64,000 nt of DNA. Source: Acidithiobacillus ferrianus. GTDB taxonomy: Bacteria; Pseudomonadota; Gammaproteobacteria; Acidithiobacillales; Acidithiobacillaceae. The notes beneath the pieces are model-generated. The model had not been told where the DNA came from and did no database searches. It saw nothing but the letters and a program-made list of their open reading frames with translations. Location of the stretch: positions 186,001 through 250,000 of the forward strand of contig NZ_WNJL01000037.1 of assembly GCF_010378095.1 (NCBI RefSeq). Reading direction: 5' to 3'. Numbering within the stretch: position 1 is the first letter of the stretch; the number at the start of each line of letters is the position of its first letter. The translations under genes were made by a program, and so were the position numbers. Positions 30,105-37,576 of the stretch are shown here, one piece after another.

Positions 30105-30108
30105 GTTA

Positions 30109-30501
30109 TTACCTCGCAAATTTGACTTCTCTACCCATTTGATCTCGAAGGGGTCCTTTGGGCACATCTATGGTCCATGCCTTACCCCCGGTTACTTGAG
30201 TCGTACTATCTGCAAAGTCGCGCAATGTAAAGTTGCCTGGGTGTGTGAAGAGCGCATAAATAAAGTGCCCTGCACCAACGGCAGACTGTTCGAAACCATC
30301 TCTGAATCCATGTATAAACCCGTCAATGAACAGCACGGCGTTTCCGAGCCCGCCGGCAAAGTTCGGAAAGCTTCCCGCCCCAATCTGTGCTACGGTTTTT
30401 TGTACGCAGGTGAGGCCTTGCCGCAGCGCGCTTTGCCGCTGCGTTACCTGGTATGGCGCCTGCTGTGCAGGAAATTCATTGGTATCGGCGATTGTTTTTA
30501 A
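30109..30501 (-). pseudogene. C-terminal fragment of a possible secreted toxin
   Basis: One frame is open for 130 codons on the minus strand between a TGA at 30504-30502 and the TAA at 30111. It has no ATG at the upstream end; the first usable start is GTG at 30336, which leaves 75 residues. The product has a Gly/Ala-rich hydrophobic stretch (Gly-Ala-Gly-Ser-Phe-Pro-Asn-Phe-Ala-Gly-Gly-Leu-Gly) and ends Met-Gly-Arg-Glu-Val-Lys-Phe-Ala-Arg. The lack of a start suggests the tail of a larger protein whose front was lost when the restriction locus arrived. I do not recognise the family. Confidence 0.4.
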
Positions 30502-30526
30502 TCATTCGGCTGATCTACCCTCATTT

Positions 30527-30557
30527 TATCAGACACAATGCATCATCGTGTCTGATA
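30527..30557. repeat. Perfect 10-bp inverted repeat upstream of hsdM
   Basis: TATCAGACAC (30527-30536) and GTGTCTGATA (30548-30557) are exact complements around an 11-base centre. It lies 120 bases before hsdM. It could be an operator for the restriction operon or a terminator-like structure, but there is no T tract on either side. Confidence 0.55.
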
Positions 30558-30676
30558 TTCGTGTTGCCAAAACGGCTCTATCCTAGCCGAGTCCGACGAC
30601 CGCTTCCAGTCTGCTGACAACACTCTCACCACCCCACTTTTTCATGATATAACATCACAAAAGCTAAGGGGATAAC

Positions 30677-32251
30677 ATGCCGCGCGGACCAGCCAAGAAG
30701 AAAACCGAAGACACCAGCCAGAGCCTCGAATCCAAGCTCTGGGCCACCGCCGACAAGTTGCGCGGGCACCTGGACGCCGCCGACTACAAGCATGTGGTAT
30801 TGGGCCTCATTTTCCTGAAGTACATCTCGGATCGCTTCGCCCAAAGGCATGCAGAAATCGTCCGGGAAGAAGCGGGTACTTACGCAGCCGAAGATCGGGA
30901 CGAATACACGGCGGAAGGCGTGTTCTGGGTACCCTTATCGGGCCGCTGGGACAGGGTACAGGCCGCCGCCAAACAGCCGGACATCGGCAAGCGCATCGAC
31001 AATGCCATGACCGAGATCGAGCGGGAAAACCCCCATCTGAAAAACATCCTGCCCAAGGGTTATGCCCGTCCCACACTGGATCAGCGCCGCCTGGGTGAAC
31101 TGGTGGACCTCATCGGTACCATTGGCTTAGGCACGGCGGAACATCAGGCCCGCGACACCCTGGGCCGCGTCTATGAGTATTTTCTGGGCATGTTCGCCAG
31201 CGCGGAAGGCAAGCGTGGCGGCGAATTCTACACCCCGGCATCGGTGGTCAGAACCTTGGTCACCATGCTGGCCCCCTACAAGGGACGCATCTATGACCCC
31301 TGCTGCGGGTCCGGCGGCATGTTCGTACAAAGCGAAAAGTTCATCGAAGCCCATGGCGGCAAAGTGGGCGACATCAGCGTCTATGGGGAGGAATCCAACC
31401 CCAACACCTGGAAGCTGGCCCTCATGAATCTGGCCATTCGCGGCATCGAGGCCGACCTGGGGCCGGAAGCGGCGGACACCTTTCATAAAGACCTGCATCC
31501 CGATCTGCGGGCGGATTACATTCTCGCCAACCCGCCCTTCAACATATCCGATTGGGGCGGCGACCTGCTGCGGGATGACAAACGCTGGCAGTACGGGATA
31601 CCGCCCACCGGCAACGCCAACTTCGCCTGGGTGCAACACATGGTCCATCACCTGGCCCCCTACGGCATCGCGGGCTTCGTGTTGGCCAATGGTTCCATGT
31701 CCTCCAACACCAGCGGCGAGGGCGAAATCCGCAAGAACCTCATCGAAGCGGATCTGGTGGACTGCATGGTGGCCATGCCGGGCCAGCTTTTCTACAGCAC
31801 CCAGATTCCCGTCTGCCTGTGGTTCCTGGCAAAGAACCGGGATGACGGACGCGGCATGGTTGGCAAGGAACTGTTTGAACGCACCGGCGAAGTACTGTTC
31901 ATCGATGCCCGCAACATGGGTTTCATGGCCGACCGCACCCACCGGGAACTGAGCGACGAGGACATCCAGAAGATCGCCGACACCTACCACAACTGGCGCG
32001 GTGATGGGGACGGGGAATACGCGGATATTCCCGGATTCTGCAAGGCCGCCAGTCTTGATGAAATCCGCAAGAACGGCCACGTCCTGACACCAGGGCGCTA
32101 TGTGGGGGCTGCCGCCAAGGATGACGATGATGAACCCTTTGAAGAAAAGATGGCACGGTTGACCAAAGACCTATCGGAACAGTTGGCGGAAGGACAGCGG
32201 CTGGAAGACGAGATGCTGAAGAACTTTCGGGTGTTGGGGTATGAGTTATGA
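30677..32251 (+). CDS. hsdM: Type I restriction-modification, DNA methyltransferase subunit
   Basis: N6-adenine methyltransferase of 524 residues. An N-terminal helical HsdM domain (about 15-150) precedes the methylase domain with the SAM motif Asp-Pro-Cys-Cys-Gly-Ser-Gly-Gly (207-214) and the catalytic Asn-Pro-Pro-Phe (285-288). With HsdS it protects host DNA; with HsdR it forms the restriction complex. AAGGGG precedes the ATG. Its last 15 codons are duplicated 1.7 kb downstream, see the repeat entries. hsdS and hsdR follow after an inserted toxin-antitoxin array. Confidence 0.97.
   Translation: MPRGPAKKKTEDTSQSLESKLWATADKLRGHLDAADYKHVVLGLIFLKYISDRFAQRHAEIVREEAGTYAAEDRDEYTAEGVFWVPLSGRWDRVQAAAKQPDIGKRIDNAMTEIERENPHLKNILPKGYARPTLDQRRLGELVDLIGTIGLGTAEHQARDTLGRVYEYFLGMFASAEGKRGGEFYTPASVVRTLVTMLAPYKGRIYDPCCGSGGMFVQSEKFIEAHGGKVGDISVYGEESNPNTWKLALMNLAIRGIEADLGPEAADTFHKDLHPDLRADYILANPPFNISDWGGDLLRDDKRWQYGIPPTGNANFAWVQHMVHHLAPYGIAGFVLANGSMSSNTSGEGEIRKNLIEADLVDCMVAMPGQLFYSTQIPVCLWFLAKNRDDGRGMVGKELFERTGEVLFIDARNMGFMADRTHRELSDEDIQKIADTYHNWRGDGDGEYADIPGFCKAASLDEIRKNGHVLTPGRYVGAAAKDDDDEPFEEKMARLTKDLSEQLAEGQRLEDEMLKNFRVLGYEL
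32197..32244 (+). repeat. 48-bp direct repeat, copy 1 (hsdM tail)
   Basis: Bases 32197-32244, the end of the hsdM coding region, recur without mismatch at 33923-33970. The two copies bracket the BrnTA, zinc-finger antitoxin and ORF6N genes. Confidence 0.95.
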
Positions 32252-32293
32252 GTGGCCCCATTGACAACGCAGTGTATCAATACAAAAATCAAC

Positions 32294-32575
32294 ATGCGGC
32301 TTGAATGGGACGAGGCCAAGCGGCAAGCCACCCTGGAACATCGGGGTTTGGATTTTGCCGATTGCAAAGAAATCTTTGCAAATGTGACCTTCGAGTTTCC
32401 CGACGACCGTAAGAGCTATGGTGAACCCCGGACGATCTGCATCGGATTTCTGAAAGGCCGTATGGTAGCGGTGGTTTACACTCAGCGGGGGGTTCACCGT
32501 CGCATTGTCTCGATGAGGAAGTGCAATGAACGCGAAAAGAAAGCCTACCGTGACCGTCTGGAAAGACGAGGATGA
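32294..32575 (+). CDS. brnT: BrnT family toxin
   Basis: A 93-residue RelE-fold ribonuclease toxin of the BrnT/BrnA type II system. The family opening Trp-Asp-Glu-Ala-Lys-Arg-Gln-Ala-Thr-Leu-Glu-His-Arg-Gly-Leu-Asp-Phe and the later Arg-Ile-Val-Ser-Met-Arg-Lys-Cys-Asn-Glu-Arg-Glu are clear. I chose the ATG at 32294; the frame is open from the hsdM stop but those residues are not family-like. Toxin before antitoxin with a 50-base overlap is typical of brnTA. This toxin looks intact, unlike most others in the array. Confidence 0.9.
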   Translation: MRLEWDEAKRQATLEHRGLDFADCKEIFANVTFEFPDDRKSYGEPRTICIGFLKGRMVAVVYTQRGVHRRIVSMRKCNEREKKAYRDRLERRG

Positions 32576-32864
32576 GGCCCCAGAGCTGACCGGGGTTGAA
32601 TTCGATCATCCGCAAGGCCGATGGAAACACGGTGGGGAACCCATTGAAGAAGTTCAGGGCAAGGCGGCCTTCCGCGAGGCGCTGAAGAAGAAACAGGTCA
32701 ACATGCTGATCGACGCCGATGTTCTGGAATTTTATCGCCGGAAGGCTGGTGGGCGCGGCTACCAGACACTCATCAATCGGACCTTGCGCGAATCCATGGA
32801 ACGGAACGCCCTGCTGGACGCCGTGCGGCAGGTGGTTCGGGAAGAAATGCACCATCGGGAATGA
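32526..32864 (+). CDS. brnA: BrnA family antitoxin
   Basis: A 112-residue antitoxin whose C-terminal part (about 58-112) is a ribbon-helix-helix-like DNA-binding region: Val-Asn-Met-Leu-Ile-Asp-Ala-Asp-Val-Leu-Glu-Phe-Tyr-Arg, then Gly-Tyr-Gln-Thr-Leu-Ile-Asn-Arg-Thr-Leu-Arg. The N-terminus wraps the toxin. It should bind BrnT and repress the brnTA promoter. The start lies inside the brnT end. Confidence 0.88.
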   Translation: MNAKRKPTVTVWKDEDEAPELTGVEFDHPQGRWKHGGEPIEEVQGKAAFREALKKKQVNMLIDADVLEFYRRKAGGRGYQTLINRTLRESMERNALLDAVRQVVREEMHHRE

Positions 32865-32942
32865 CGATGGGGCTGCCAGGGTATGAATGTAATGACGCAA
32901 TGACCGCTTACCGTGATCTCATCAAGATTACCAAGGAAGCAA

Positions 32943-32977
32943 GGAGTCCTCGTCCTTCAGGGCGAGGAGGATGTCAA
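32943..32977 (+). mobile_element. IS200/IS605-like right-end hairpin, solitary scar
   Basis: TCCTCGTCC-TTCA-GGGCGAGGA (32947-32968) forms a 9-bp stem with one G-U pair and a 4-base loop, preceded by GGAG and followed by GGATGTCAA. This arrangement, a subterminal hairpin ending near TCAA, is how right ends of IS200/IS605-family elements look. No transposase gene or left end is nearby, so this would be a scar. It sits exactly where the coding sequence of a DUF4258-type toxin is broken. A chance hairpin is possible. Confidence 0.5.
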
Positions 32978-32978
32978 C

Positions 32979-33035
32979 GCCTACAGACCATCTCCGGATC
33001 AATGGCATTTGGACAACAAAACGAGGAAGCCATGA
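32979..33035 (+). pseudogene. C-terminal remnant of DUF4258-type toxin
   Basis: The frame reading Tyr-Arg-Pro-Ser-Pro-Asp-Gln-Trp-His-Leu-Asp-Asn-Lys-Thr-Arg-Lys-Pro then TGA (33033-33035) overlaps the antitoxin ATG as ATGA. A Tyr-x-Pro-x-Pro-x-x-Trp ending is what DUF4258 toxins normally have just before their YgiT-type zinc-finger partner. The rest of the toxin is absent, replaced by the hairpin scar. Confidence 0.55.
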
Positions 33036-33256
33036 AATGTGTCATTTGTAAACATGGAAATACGGAACCGGGTTACGCCACCGTTACTTTAGAACGGGGT
33101 GATACGGTGCTGGTCATTCGTGATGTACCCGCACAAATCTGTAGCGAGTGTGGAGAATACTATCTCGACACAGCCACCAGCACGCACGTCATGGCATTGG
33201 GCGAAGAAGCAGTACAGCGCCACGCAGAAGTGGAAGTGCTTCGCTATGTCGCTTAG
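33032..33256 (+). CDS. YgiT-type zinc-finger antitoxin
   Basis: A 74-residue protein with two CxxC pairs, Cys-Val-Ile-Cys near the N-terminus and Cys-Ser-Glu-Cys-Gly-Glu-Tyr-Tyr near residue 40, as in the N-domain of MqsA/YgiT antitoxins. AGGA lies 6 bases before the ATG. Its expected partner, a DUF4258 toxin, is only a remnant upstream, so this is an orphan antitoxin. Confidence 0.85.
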   Translation: MKCVICKHGNTEPGYATVTLERGDTVLVIRDVPAQICSECGEYYLDTATSTHVMALGEEAVQRHAEVEVLRYVA

Positions 33257-33269
33257 CTGACAACGCGAA

Positions 33270-33977
33270 ATGATTTGCGAACTGGATACCGTCATTCCAA
33301 GGTCACAATTGGTGGACTTAAACGAGGAGCCTGACTTGAGATCACAATCCGTGACCTCAAGTGCCCATGGCGGGAGAAGGTATTCTCCCTACGCCTTCAC
33401 CGAACGGAGCGTGGCCATGCTCTCGGCGGTGCTGCGCAGCGAAACTGCCGTCCAGATCAGCATCCACATCATCAATGCCTTTGTCGCCATGCGCCGGTTC
33501 ATGGCCGCCAATGGCGGCCTGCTCCAACGCATGGACTCGCTGGAAAAACGGCAAATCCACCACGAGATCAACACCGACGACCGTTTCAACAAGGTATTCG
33601 ACGCGCTCGAAAGCAAAAGCCTGAATCCCACCCAGGGCATCTTTTTTGACGGCCAGATATTCGACGCCTATGTGTTCGTCAATGACCTGCTGCGCCAGGC
33701 GAAACAATCCATCGTCCTGATCGACAACTACATCGACGACAGTGTGCTGATGCAACTGGCCAAGCGCCGCCAAGGCGTCAGCGCCACCATCCTGACCAAA
33801 ACCATCAGCAAGCAGATTGCCCAAGACCTGAAAAAGCACAACGCCCAGTATCCGCCGATCCAGATACATGAGTTTGGCGACAGCCACGACCGTTTTCTGA
33901 TTCTTGTTGATTGCGGAAGACGGCGGCTGGAAGACGAGATGCTGAAGAACTTTCGGGTGTTGGGGTATGAACTGTGA
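33270..33977 (+). pseudogene. ORF6N-domain DNA-binding protein, truncated and fused to HsdM tail
   Basis: A 235-residue open frame. Residues about 24-75 match the back half of the ORF6N domain (Tyr-Ala-Phe-Thr-Glu...Val-Ala-Met-Leu-Ser-Ala-Val-Leu); the usual first 50 residues of that domain are missing. The middle (about 120-215, Phe-Phe-Asp-Gly-Gln-Ile-Phe-Asp-Ala-Tyr and Leu-Ile-Asp-Asn-Tyr-Ile-Asp-Asp) is the C-terminal domain common in such proteins, ending at Asp-Arg-Phe-Leu-Ile. The last 18 residues are the HsdM C-terminus, joined by the 48-bp repeat. ORF6N/RhuM-like genes often sit in type I R-M operons. This copy is probably non-functional. Confidence 0.7.
33923..33970 (+). repeat. 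48-bp direct repeat, copy 2
   Basis: Exact copy of 32197-32244 (end of hsdM), here fused in frame to the ORF6N-type gene. It marks the right junction of the inserted or rearranged segment. Confidence 0.95.
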
Positions 33978-34043
33978 TGGGACTCTGTTTGCGGTTTATA
34001 CCCAATATGATATAGGCTGCCCCATGGCACAATCGCAACGTCC

Positions 34044-34223
34044 TTGCTCTGGGTGGCTTCCGCCAAAAAGGATCTCATGGATATGCCAGAGGACGTGCGG
34101 GATACGTTTGGGTATGCGTTGCATCTGGCGCAAATAGGTGACAAGCATCCCAAGCCGGATATGGACAGGATACGCGAGCGGTTGAAGTGGGCAGAACAAC
34201 ACGCCAAGGGGGTGATCGAATGA
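34044..34223 (+). pseudogene. Gp49/HigB-like toxin with internal deletion
   Basis: The frame ending at TGA 34221-34223 reads Leu-Leu-Trp-Val-Ala-Ser-Ala-Lys-Lys-Asp-Leu-Met-Asp-Met-Pro-Glu-Asp-Val-Arg, then Tyr-Ala-Leu-His-Leu-Ala-Gln-Ile-Gly-Asp-Lys-His-Pro, and jumps to Asp-Met-Asp-Arg-Ile-Arg-Glu-Arg-Leu-Lys. In the phage Gp49-like/RelE family about 50 residues, including the catalytic beta strands, normally lie between those two parts. There is also no ATG at the 5' end. The toxin is dead; its antitoxin overlaps its stop and is intact. Confidence 0.65.
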
Positions 34224-34525
34224 ACATCGAATGGGGTGGTGGCAACGTCTATGCGGACATCGGTGTGTCTGATGCTGAAGAAATGCTGCTTAAAGCGCAA
34301 CTGGCTTCCCGTATTGCCGGAATGATTCAGAACAAAGGATTGACACAATCTCAGTCAGCGAAATTACTGGGTATTCCACAACCCAAGTTGTCCCTGATGC
34401 TGCGCGGGCAGTTCCGGGGAATCAGTGAAGTCAAAATGCTGGAATGTCTGGCCCGTTTGGGCCGGGATATTCAGATCGTCATCGGGCCGGAACATGCGGG
34501 GATAGGGAATATCGTGGTGGTATAA
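34220..34525 (+). CDS. XRE-family antitoxin (HigA-like)
   Basis: A 101-residue helix-turn-helix protein (HTH about residues 32-80: Gly-Leu-Thr-Gln-Ser-Gln-Ser-Ala-Lys-Leu-Leu-Gly-Ile-Pro-Gln-Pro-Lys-Leu-Ser). The type is the antitoxin that pairs with Gp49-like toxins. ATG overlaps the toxin-remnant stop (ATGA), showing the original coupling. With its toxin deleted it survives as an orphan; it may still act as a repressor. Confidence 0.88.
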   Translation: MNIEWGGGNVYADIGVSDAEEMLLKAQLASRIAGMIQNKGLTQSQSAKLLGIPQPKLSLMLRGQFRGISEVKMLECLARLGRDIQIVIGPEHAGIGNIVVV

Positions 34526-34548
34526 ATGCGGAATCCGAGGATTGAGCC

Positions 34549-34758
34549 ATGCTACAAACCATTGAAGTGGAAATTGATGCACAGGGACAGGTGCATCCCG
34601 TGGGATTGAACAAGCCGTTGCCGCCAGGCCGCGCCTTGCTGACCTTGCTGACGCCGCCTGCCAACGAAGAAGCGCTGCTTTCGGAAGCGGCACTGGCTGA
34701 AGATTGGTTGAAACCCGAAGAGGATGCGGCATGGGCCTACTTGCAGCCGGTCAGGTAG
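34549..34758 (+). CDS. Small antitoxin preceding a MazF/PemK-type toxin
   Basis: A 69-residue acidic protein starting Met-Leu-Gln-Thr-Ile-Glu-Val-Glu-Ile-Asp, a beta-strand start like that of many AbrB/DUF2281-type antitoxins. It overlaps the start of the MazF-like gene by 28 bases, the arrangement of an antitoxin-toxin pair. The assignment rests on position and size; I do not recognise a named family. Confidence 0.65.
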   Translation: MLQTIEVEIDAQGQVHPVGLNKPLPPGRALLTLLTPPANEEALLSEAALAEDWLKPEEDAAWAYLQPVR

Positions 34759-35069
34759 TGGTGCTGCCCTTTCCGTTTTCTGATCTCTCACGAAACAAGT
34801 ACCGGCCCGTACTGGTGCTGGCTGATGCGTGTCGTGGCGACTGGATTGCCTGTCAGATCACCAGCAATCCTTATTCCGACCCCCGCGCTCTCGCGCTGAC
34901 GGAACAGGATTTCGCGAACGGTGGACTTGCGCACACCAGCTATCTGCGTCCCGGCAAGCTCTTCACGGCTCACGCGGACTTGACGGAACAGATTGTGGGC
35001 ACGGTGAAACCAGACTTTCTGAATCGGGCGCGGGAAGCGGTAATCCAGGTGATTCGGGGGAAGCCATGA
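34731..35069 (+). CDS. MazF/PemK-family endoribonuclease toxin
   Basis: A 112-residue PemK/MazF-fold protein. The family pattern is evident: Gly-Gln-Val-Val-Val-Leu-Pro-Phe-Pro-Phe-Ser-Asp-Leu near the N-terminus, Arg-Pro-Val-Leu-Val-Leu-Ala-Asp, and Cys-Gln-Ile-Thr-Ser-Asn-Pro around residue 45. It should cleave mRNA unless bound by the upstream antitoxin. The ATG at 34731 lies within the antitoxin gene; nine further codons upstream are open but unlikely. It appears intact. Confidence 0.85.
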   Translation: MGLLAAGQVVVLPFPFSDLSRNKYRPVLVLADACRGDWIACQITSNPYSDPRALALTEQDFANGGLAHTSYLRPGKLFTAHADLTEQIVGTVKPDFLNRAREAVIQVIRGKP

Positions 35070-35287
35070 CCCGCGAACTGGATACCGTCTTTCTGTTGAA
35101 AGGCCAACCCAATGAGGGCTTGGTGAAGGGCGATGTAGGGTCCGTGGTGTTCATCCATGAGGGCGGCAAAGTCTTTGAGGTCGAGTTTACTACTCTAACC
35201 GGTGAACCATTAGGGTTGCTGACCTTGGCTGAAGATGAAATCCGGCCCGTCTCGGCAAGGGATGTGCCGCATGTGAGGGTGGCGTAG
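35066..35287 (+). CDS. DUF4926 domain protein
   Basis: A 73-residue protein beginning Met-Thr-Arg-Glu-Leu-Asp-Thr-Val and containing Gly-Asp-Val-Gly-Ser-Val-Val. This compact SH3-like pattern fits DUF4926, a family of unknown function often found beside toxin-antitoxin genes. The ATG overlaps the MazF-like stop as ATGA, so it is translated with the toxin. Confidence 0.75.
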   Translation: MTRELDTVFLLKGQPNEGLVKGDVGSVVFIHEGGKVFEVEFTTLTGEPLGLLTLAEDEIRPVSARDVPHVRVA

Positions 35288-35366
35288 ATGCTCATCAGAG
35301 GCGCTACATTAAACTACCTCGGTGCAGCGCAGAGCGTTGCTGCCCAGAATCTCAAGGGGCTGGGGC

Positions 35367-36692
35367 ATGGTGGGTAAATGGCGTGAAGTAACACTTGGTG
35401 AGATTGCTGAGATTTACGATGGGCCGCACGCAACCCCCAAAAAAACCGATGATGGTCCAATTTTTCTCGGAATATCAAATATTTCCAGAGGCCGGCTTGA
35501 TCTATCCAATACCGAGCATGTTTCTGAGAACGATTTTCATCGTTGGACCCGTCGGGTTGAACCCGAAGAAGGCGACGTAGTGTTCTCATATGAGACCCGC
35601 CTCGGTGAGGCGGCACGGGTTCCTCATGGTTTGCGATGTTGCCTCGGCCGCCGCATGGGCTTGCTTCGCGCTCGCGGTGGCCTGGTAGACCCACGTTTTT
35701 TACTGTACGCATACCTCGGTCCAGATTTTCAGGACACACTATACTCACGCACTGTCCACGGCAGCACAGTTGATCGCATTCCTTTAATCAACATGCCGCA
35801 TTTCCCAATAGTCATCCCTGGAAACATTCAAGAACAACGTCGCATCGCCCACATCCTCGGCACCTTGGACGACAGGATCGAGAACAACCGCAAAACGGCG
35901 AAGACCCTGGAAGCCATGGCGCAGGCCATCTTCAAGTCCTGGTTCGTGGACTTCGACCCGGTACGCGCCAAGATGGCCGGGGAATCCCAGGAAAGCATCT
36001 GCAAGCGGCTGAAGCTCACGCCTGAGATTCTGGACCTGTTCCCGGATAGGCTGGTGGATTCGGAATTGGGGGAAATTCCTGAAGGGTGGCGGGTGGGGAA
36101 GCTTGGTGATGTCGCGGAACATCCCCGCCGGAGCGTGCAACCAAACAGTATCGAACCGGATAGGGCCTACATCGCATTGGAACACATGCCAAAGCGGTCT
36201 ATCGCGCTCTTCGACTGGGGGATAGCCAATGGACTGGAAAGCAACAAGTTCGAGTTCAAGAAGGGCGAGATCCTATTCGGCAAGCTCCGGCCATACTTTC
36301 ACAAGGTCGGCATTGCGCCATTGGACGGCGTGTGCTCTACAGACATCGTGGTCGTGGCGCCGCGAAGCGCTGACTGGTTCGCCTTTGTTCTGGCTCATGT
36401 GTCGAGTAACAACTTAGTCGAATACGCGAACGTTGGCTCGACCGGAACGAAGATGCCGAGGACCAGTTGGACTGACATGGCGCGCTACAACATCGCGACA
36501 CCCCCAAAAACTGTCGCCAGGGTATTCAGCGAGATGTTGCTCCCATCCATTGACCGCATCATCGTCGGTATTCATGAATCCCGCACCCTCGCCGCCATCC
36601 GCGACGACTTGCTGCCCAAACTGATTTCGGGAGAAATCCGAGTCCCAGATGTGCAGACAATGGTTCATACAGCCATCGGAACCATTCAATGA
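35367..36692 (+). CDS. hsdS: Type I restriction-modification, specificity subunit
   Basis: Specificity subunit of 441 residues with two target-recognition domains: one from about residue 5 (Trp-Arg-Glu-Val-Thr-Leu-Gly-Glu-Ile) to 165, then a long conserved helix (Gln-Glu-Gln-Arg-Arg-Ile-Ala-His-Ile-Leu-Gly-Thr-Leu-Asp-Asp), and a second domain from Ile-Pro-Glu-Gly-Trp-Arg-Val-Gly near residue 240, ending with another helix. It sets the split recognition sequence, which cannot be read from the protein. I chose the ATG at 35367. It overlaps the following PIN-domain gene by 4 bases. Confidence 0.94.
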   Translation: MVGKWREVTLGEIAEIYDGPHATPKKTDDGPIFLGISNISRGRLDLSNTEHVSENDFHRWTRRVEPEEGDVVFSYETRLGEAARVPHGLRCCLGRRMGLLRARGGLVDPRFLLYAYLGPDFQDTLYSRTVHGSTVDRIPLINMPHFPIVIPGNIQEQRRIAHILGTLDDRIENNRKTAKTLEAMAQAIFKSWFVDFDPVRAKMAGESQESICKRLKLTPEILDLFPDRLVDSELGEIPEGWRVGKLGDVAEHPRRSVQPNSIEPDRAYIALEHMPKRSIALFDWGIANGLESNKFEFKKGEILFGKLRPYFHKVGIAPLDGVCSTDIVVVAPRSADWFAFVLAHVSSNNLVEYANVGSTGTKMPRTSWTDMARYNIATPPKTVARVFSEMLLPSIDRIIVGIHESRTLAAIRDDLLPKLISGEIRVPDVQTMVHTAIGTIQ

Positions 36693-37576
36693 AGACCAAA
36701 ACTTGGCAGCTTCAAACCCACATCCGATCCGAGATGCTGGGCGATCTGCGCAAGATTGAGGGCATGAAGAACCTTCTCGGCCCCCTGGCGCAGTTCATTG
36801 TGGTTGTGGATGCCAATATCATTCTGGGTGATCTGATCTGGCTTGTTAGCAAACGGAAAAATCCAGAGGCAGCCACCGAACTTGTGGAGTGCATCAAGGC
36901 TGGAACCATCGTAGCCTATGTCGCCCGCCCGGTGTTGGCGGAAGTGGATGAGCACATTTCGACGATAGCCGCGACCAAAAAACTGCCTGAAGATGCGTTG
37001 CGGCAAGAGTGGAAGATCTATCGCAAGATCATCAATGTCAGAACTCCCAGGAGGCATCTGGTTGACCGCTACAAGGGAGGTCAAGACCCGGACGACGCGC
37101 CAACCATTGCACTCGCAAAAATGATTCGGGCAGATGGCATTCTGAGCAAGGACAGCGACATCGTGGCGATGGGCGGCCTTGCGATCGAGTTGGACTTTAC
37201 GGATCGCGCAAGAGACTATTCACGAAAAACCGCTATAGCGGTGACTATTCGTTGCTCAGGCGGAATCGCGCTGATCGTCTCTTGGGCATCAATTGAAATC
37301 GTCCTAAAGTCGGCAGCAGGTTTTGTCGCGTGGTTTAGAAAATTGCCTGCGTGTGTCCAGATCGTCCTTTTTGTCGCAGTCGTCGCTGTCGCGTCGAACA
37401 AGAATGTACAAGAGTGCGTGATCGCCATGATTGCGCCAATCAGGACCGCAATATCCGGTCACTGGCCAGAGGTGCTTGACTGGCTGGCGAGCGTAGGCAC
37501 AACGCTTGCCGAAAACACGCTTGCGCCGCCCGTCCCAACTTTCAAAACGCAGAAAAGTCGCAGAGCATCTCCATGA
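36689..37576 (+). CDS. PIN-domain protein with C-terminal membrane segments
   Basis: A 295-residue protein. The first 175 residues form a PIN-type nuclease fold: Val-Val-Val-Asp-Ala-Asn-Ile-Ile-Leu with Asp41, Glu85 in Val-Leu-Ala-Glu-Val-Asp, acidic residues in Asp-Pro-Asp-Asp (133-136), and Ser-Lys-Asp-Ser-Asp (Asp155, Asp157). Two hydrophobic stretches follow (about 183-206 and 222-237), predicted membrane helices, and then a soluble tail. It overlaps hsdS and hsdR by 4 bases at each end (ATGA), so it is co-translated with the R-M system. A PIN RNase tethered to membrane inside a type I operon is unusual. It may be an accessory defence or suicide component; its target is unknown. Confidence 0.8.
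   Translation: MKTKTWQLQTHIRSEMLGDLRKIEGMKNLLGPLAQFIVVVDANIILGDLIWLVSKRKNPEAATELVECIKAGTIVAYVARPVLAEVDEHISTIAATKKLPEDALRQEWKIYRKIINVRTPRRHLVDRYKGGQDPDDAPTIALAKMIRADGILSKDSDIVAMGGLAIELDFTDRARDYSRKTAIAVTIRCSGGIALIVSWASIEIVLKSAAGFVAWFRKLPACVQIVLFVAVVAVASNKNVQECVIAMIAPIRTAISGHWPEVLDWLASVGTTLAENTLAPPVPTFKTQKSRRASP

Noticed and set aside
30085..30501. A plus-strand 138-codon frame opposite the toxin-like fragment
   Set aside because: Cys/Arg-rich without motif, overlapping a minus-strand frame that couples to a downstream gene; the minus-strand reading is better supported.
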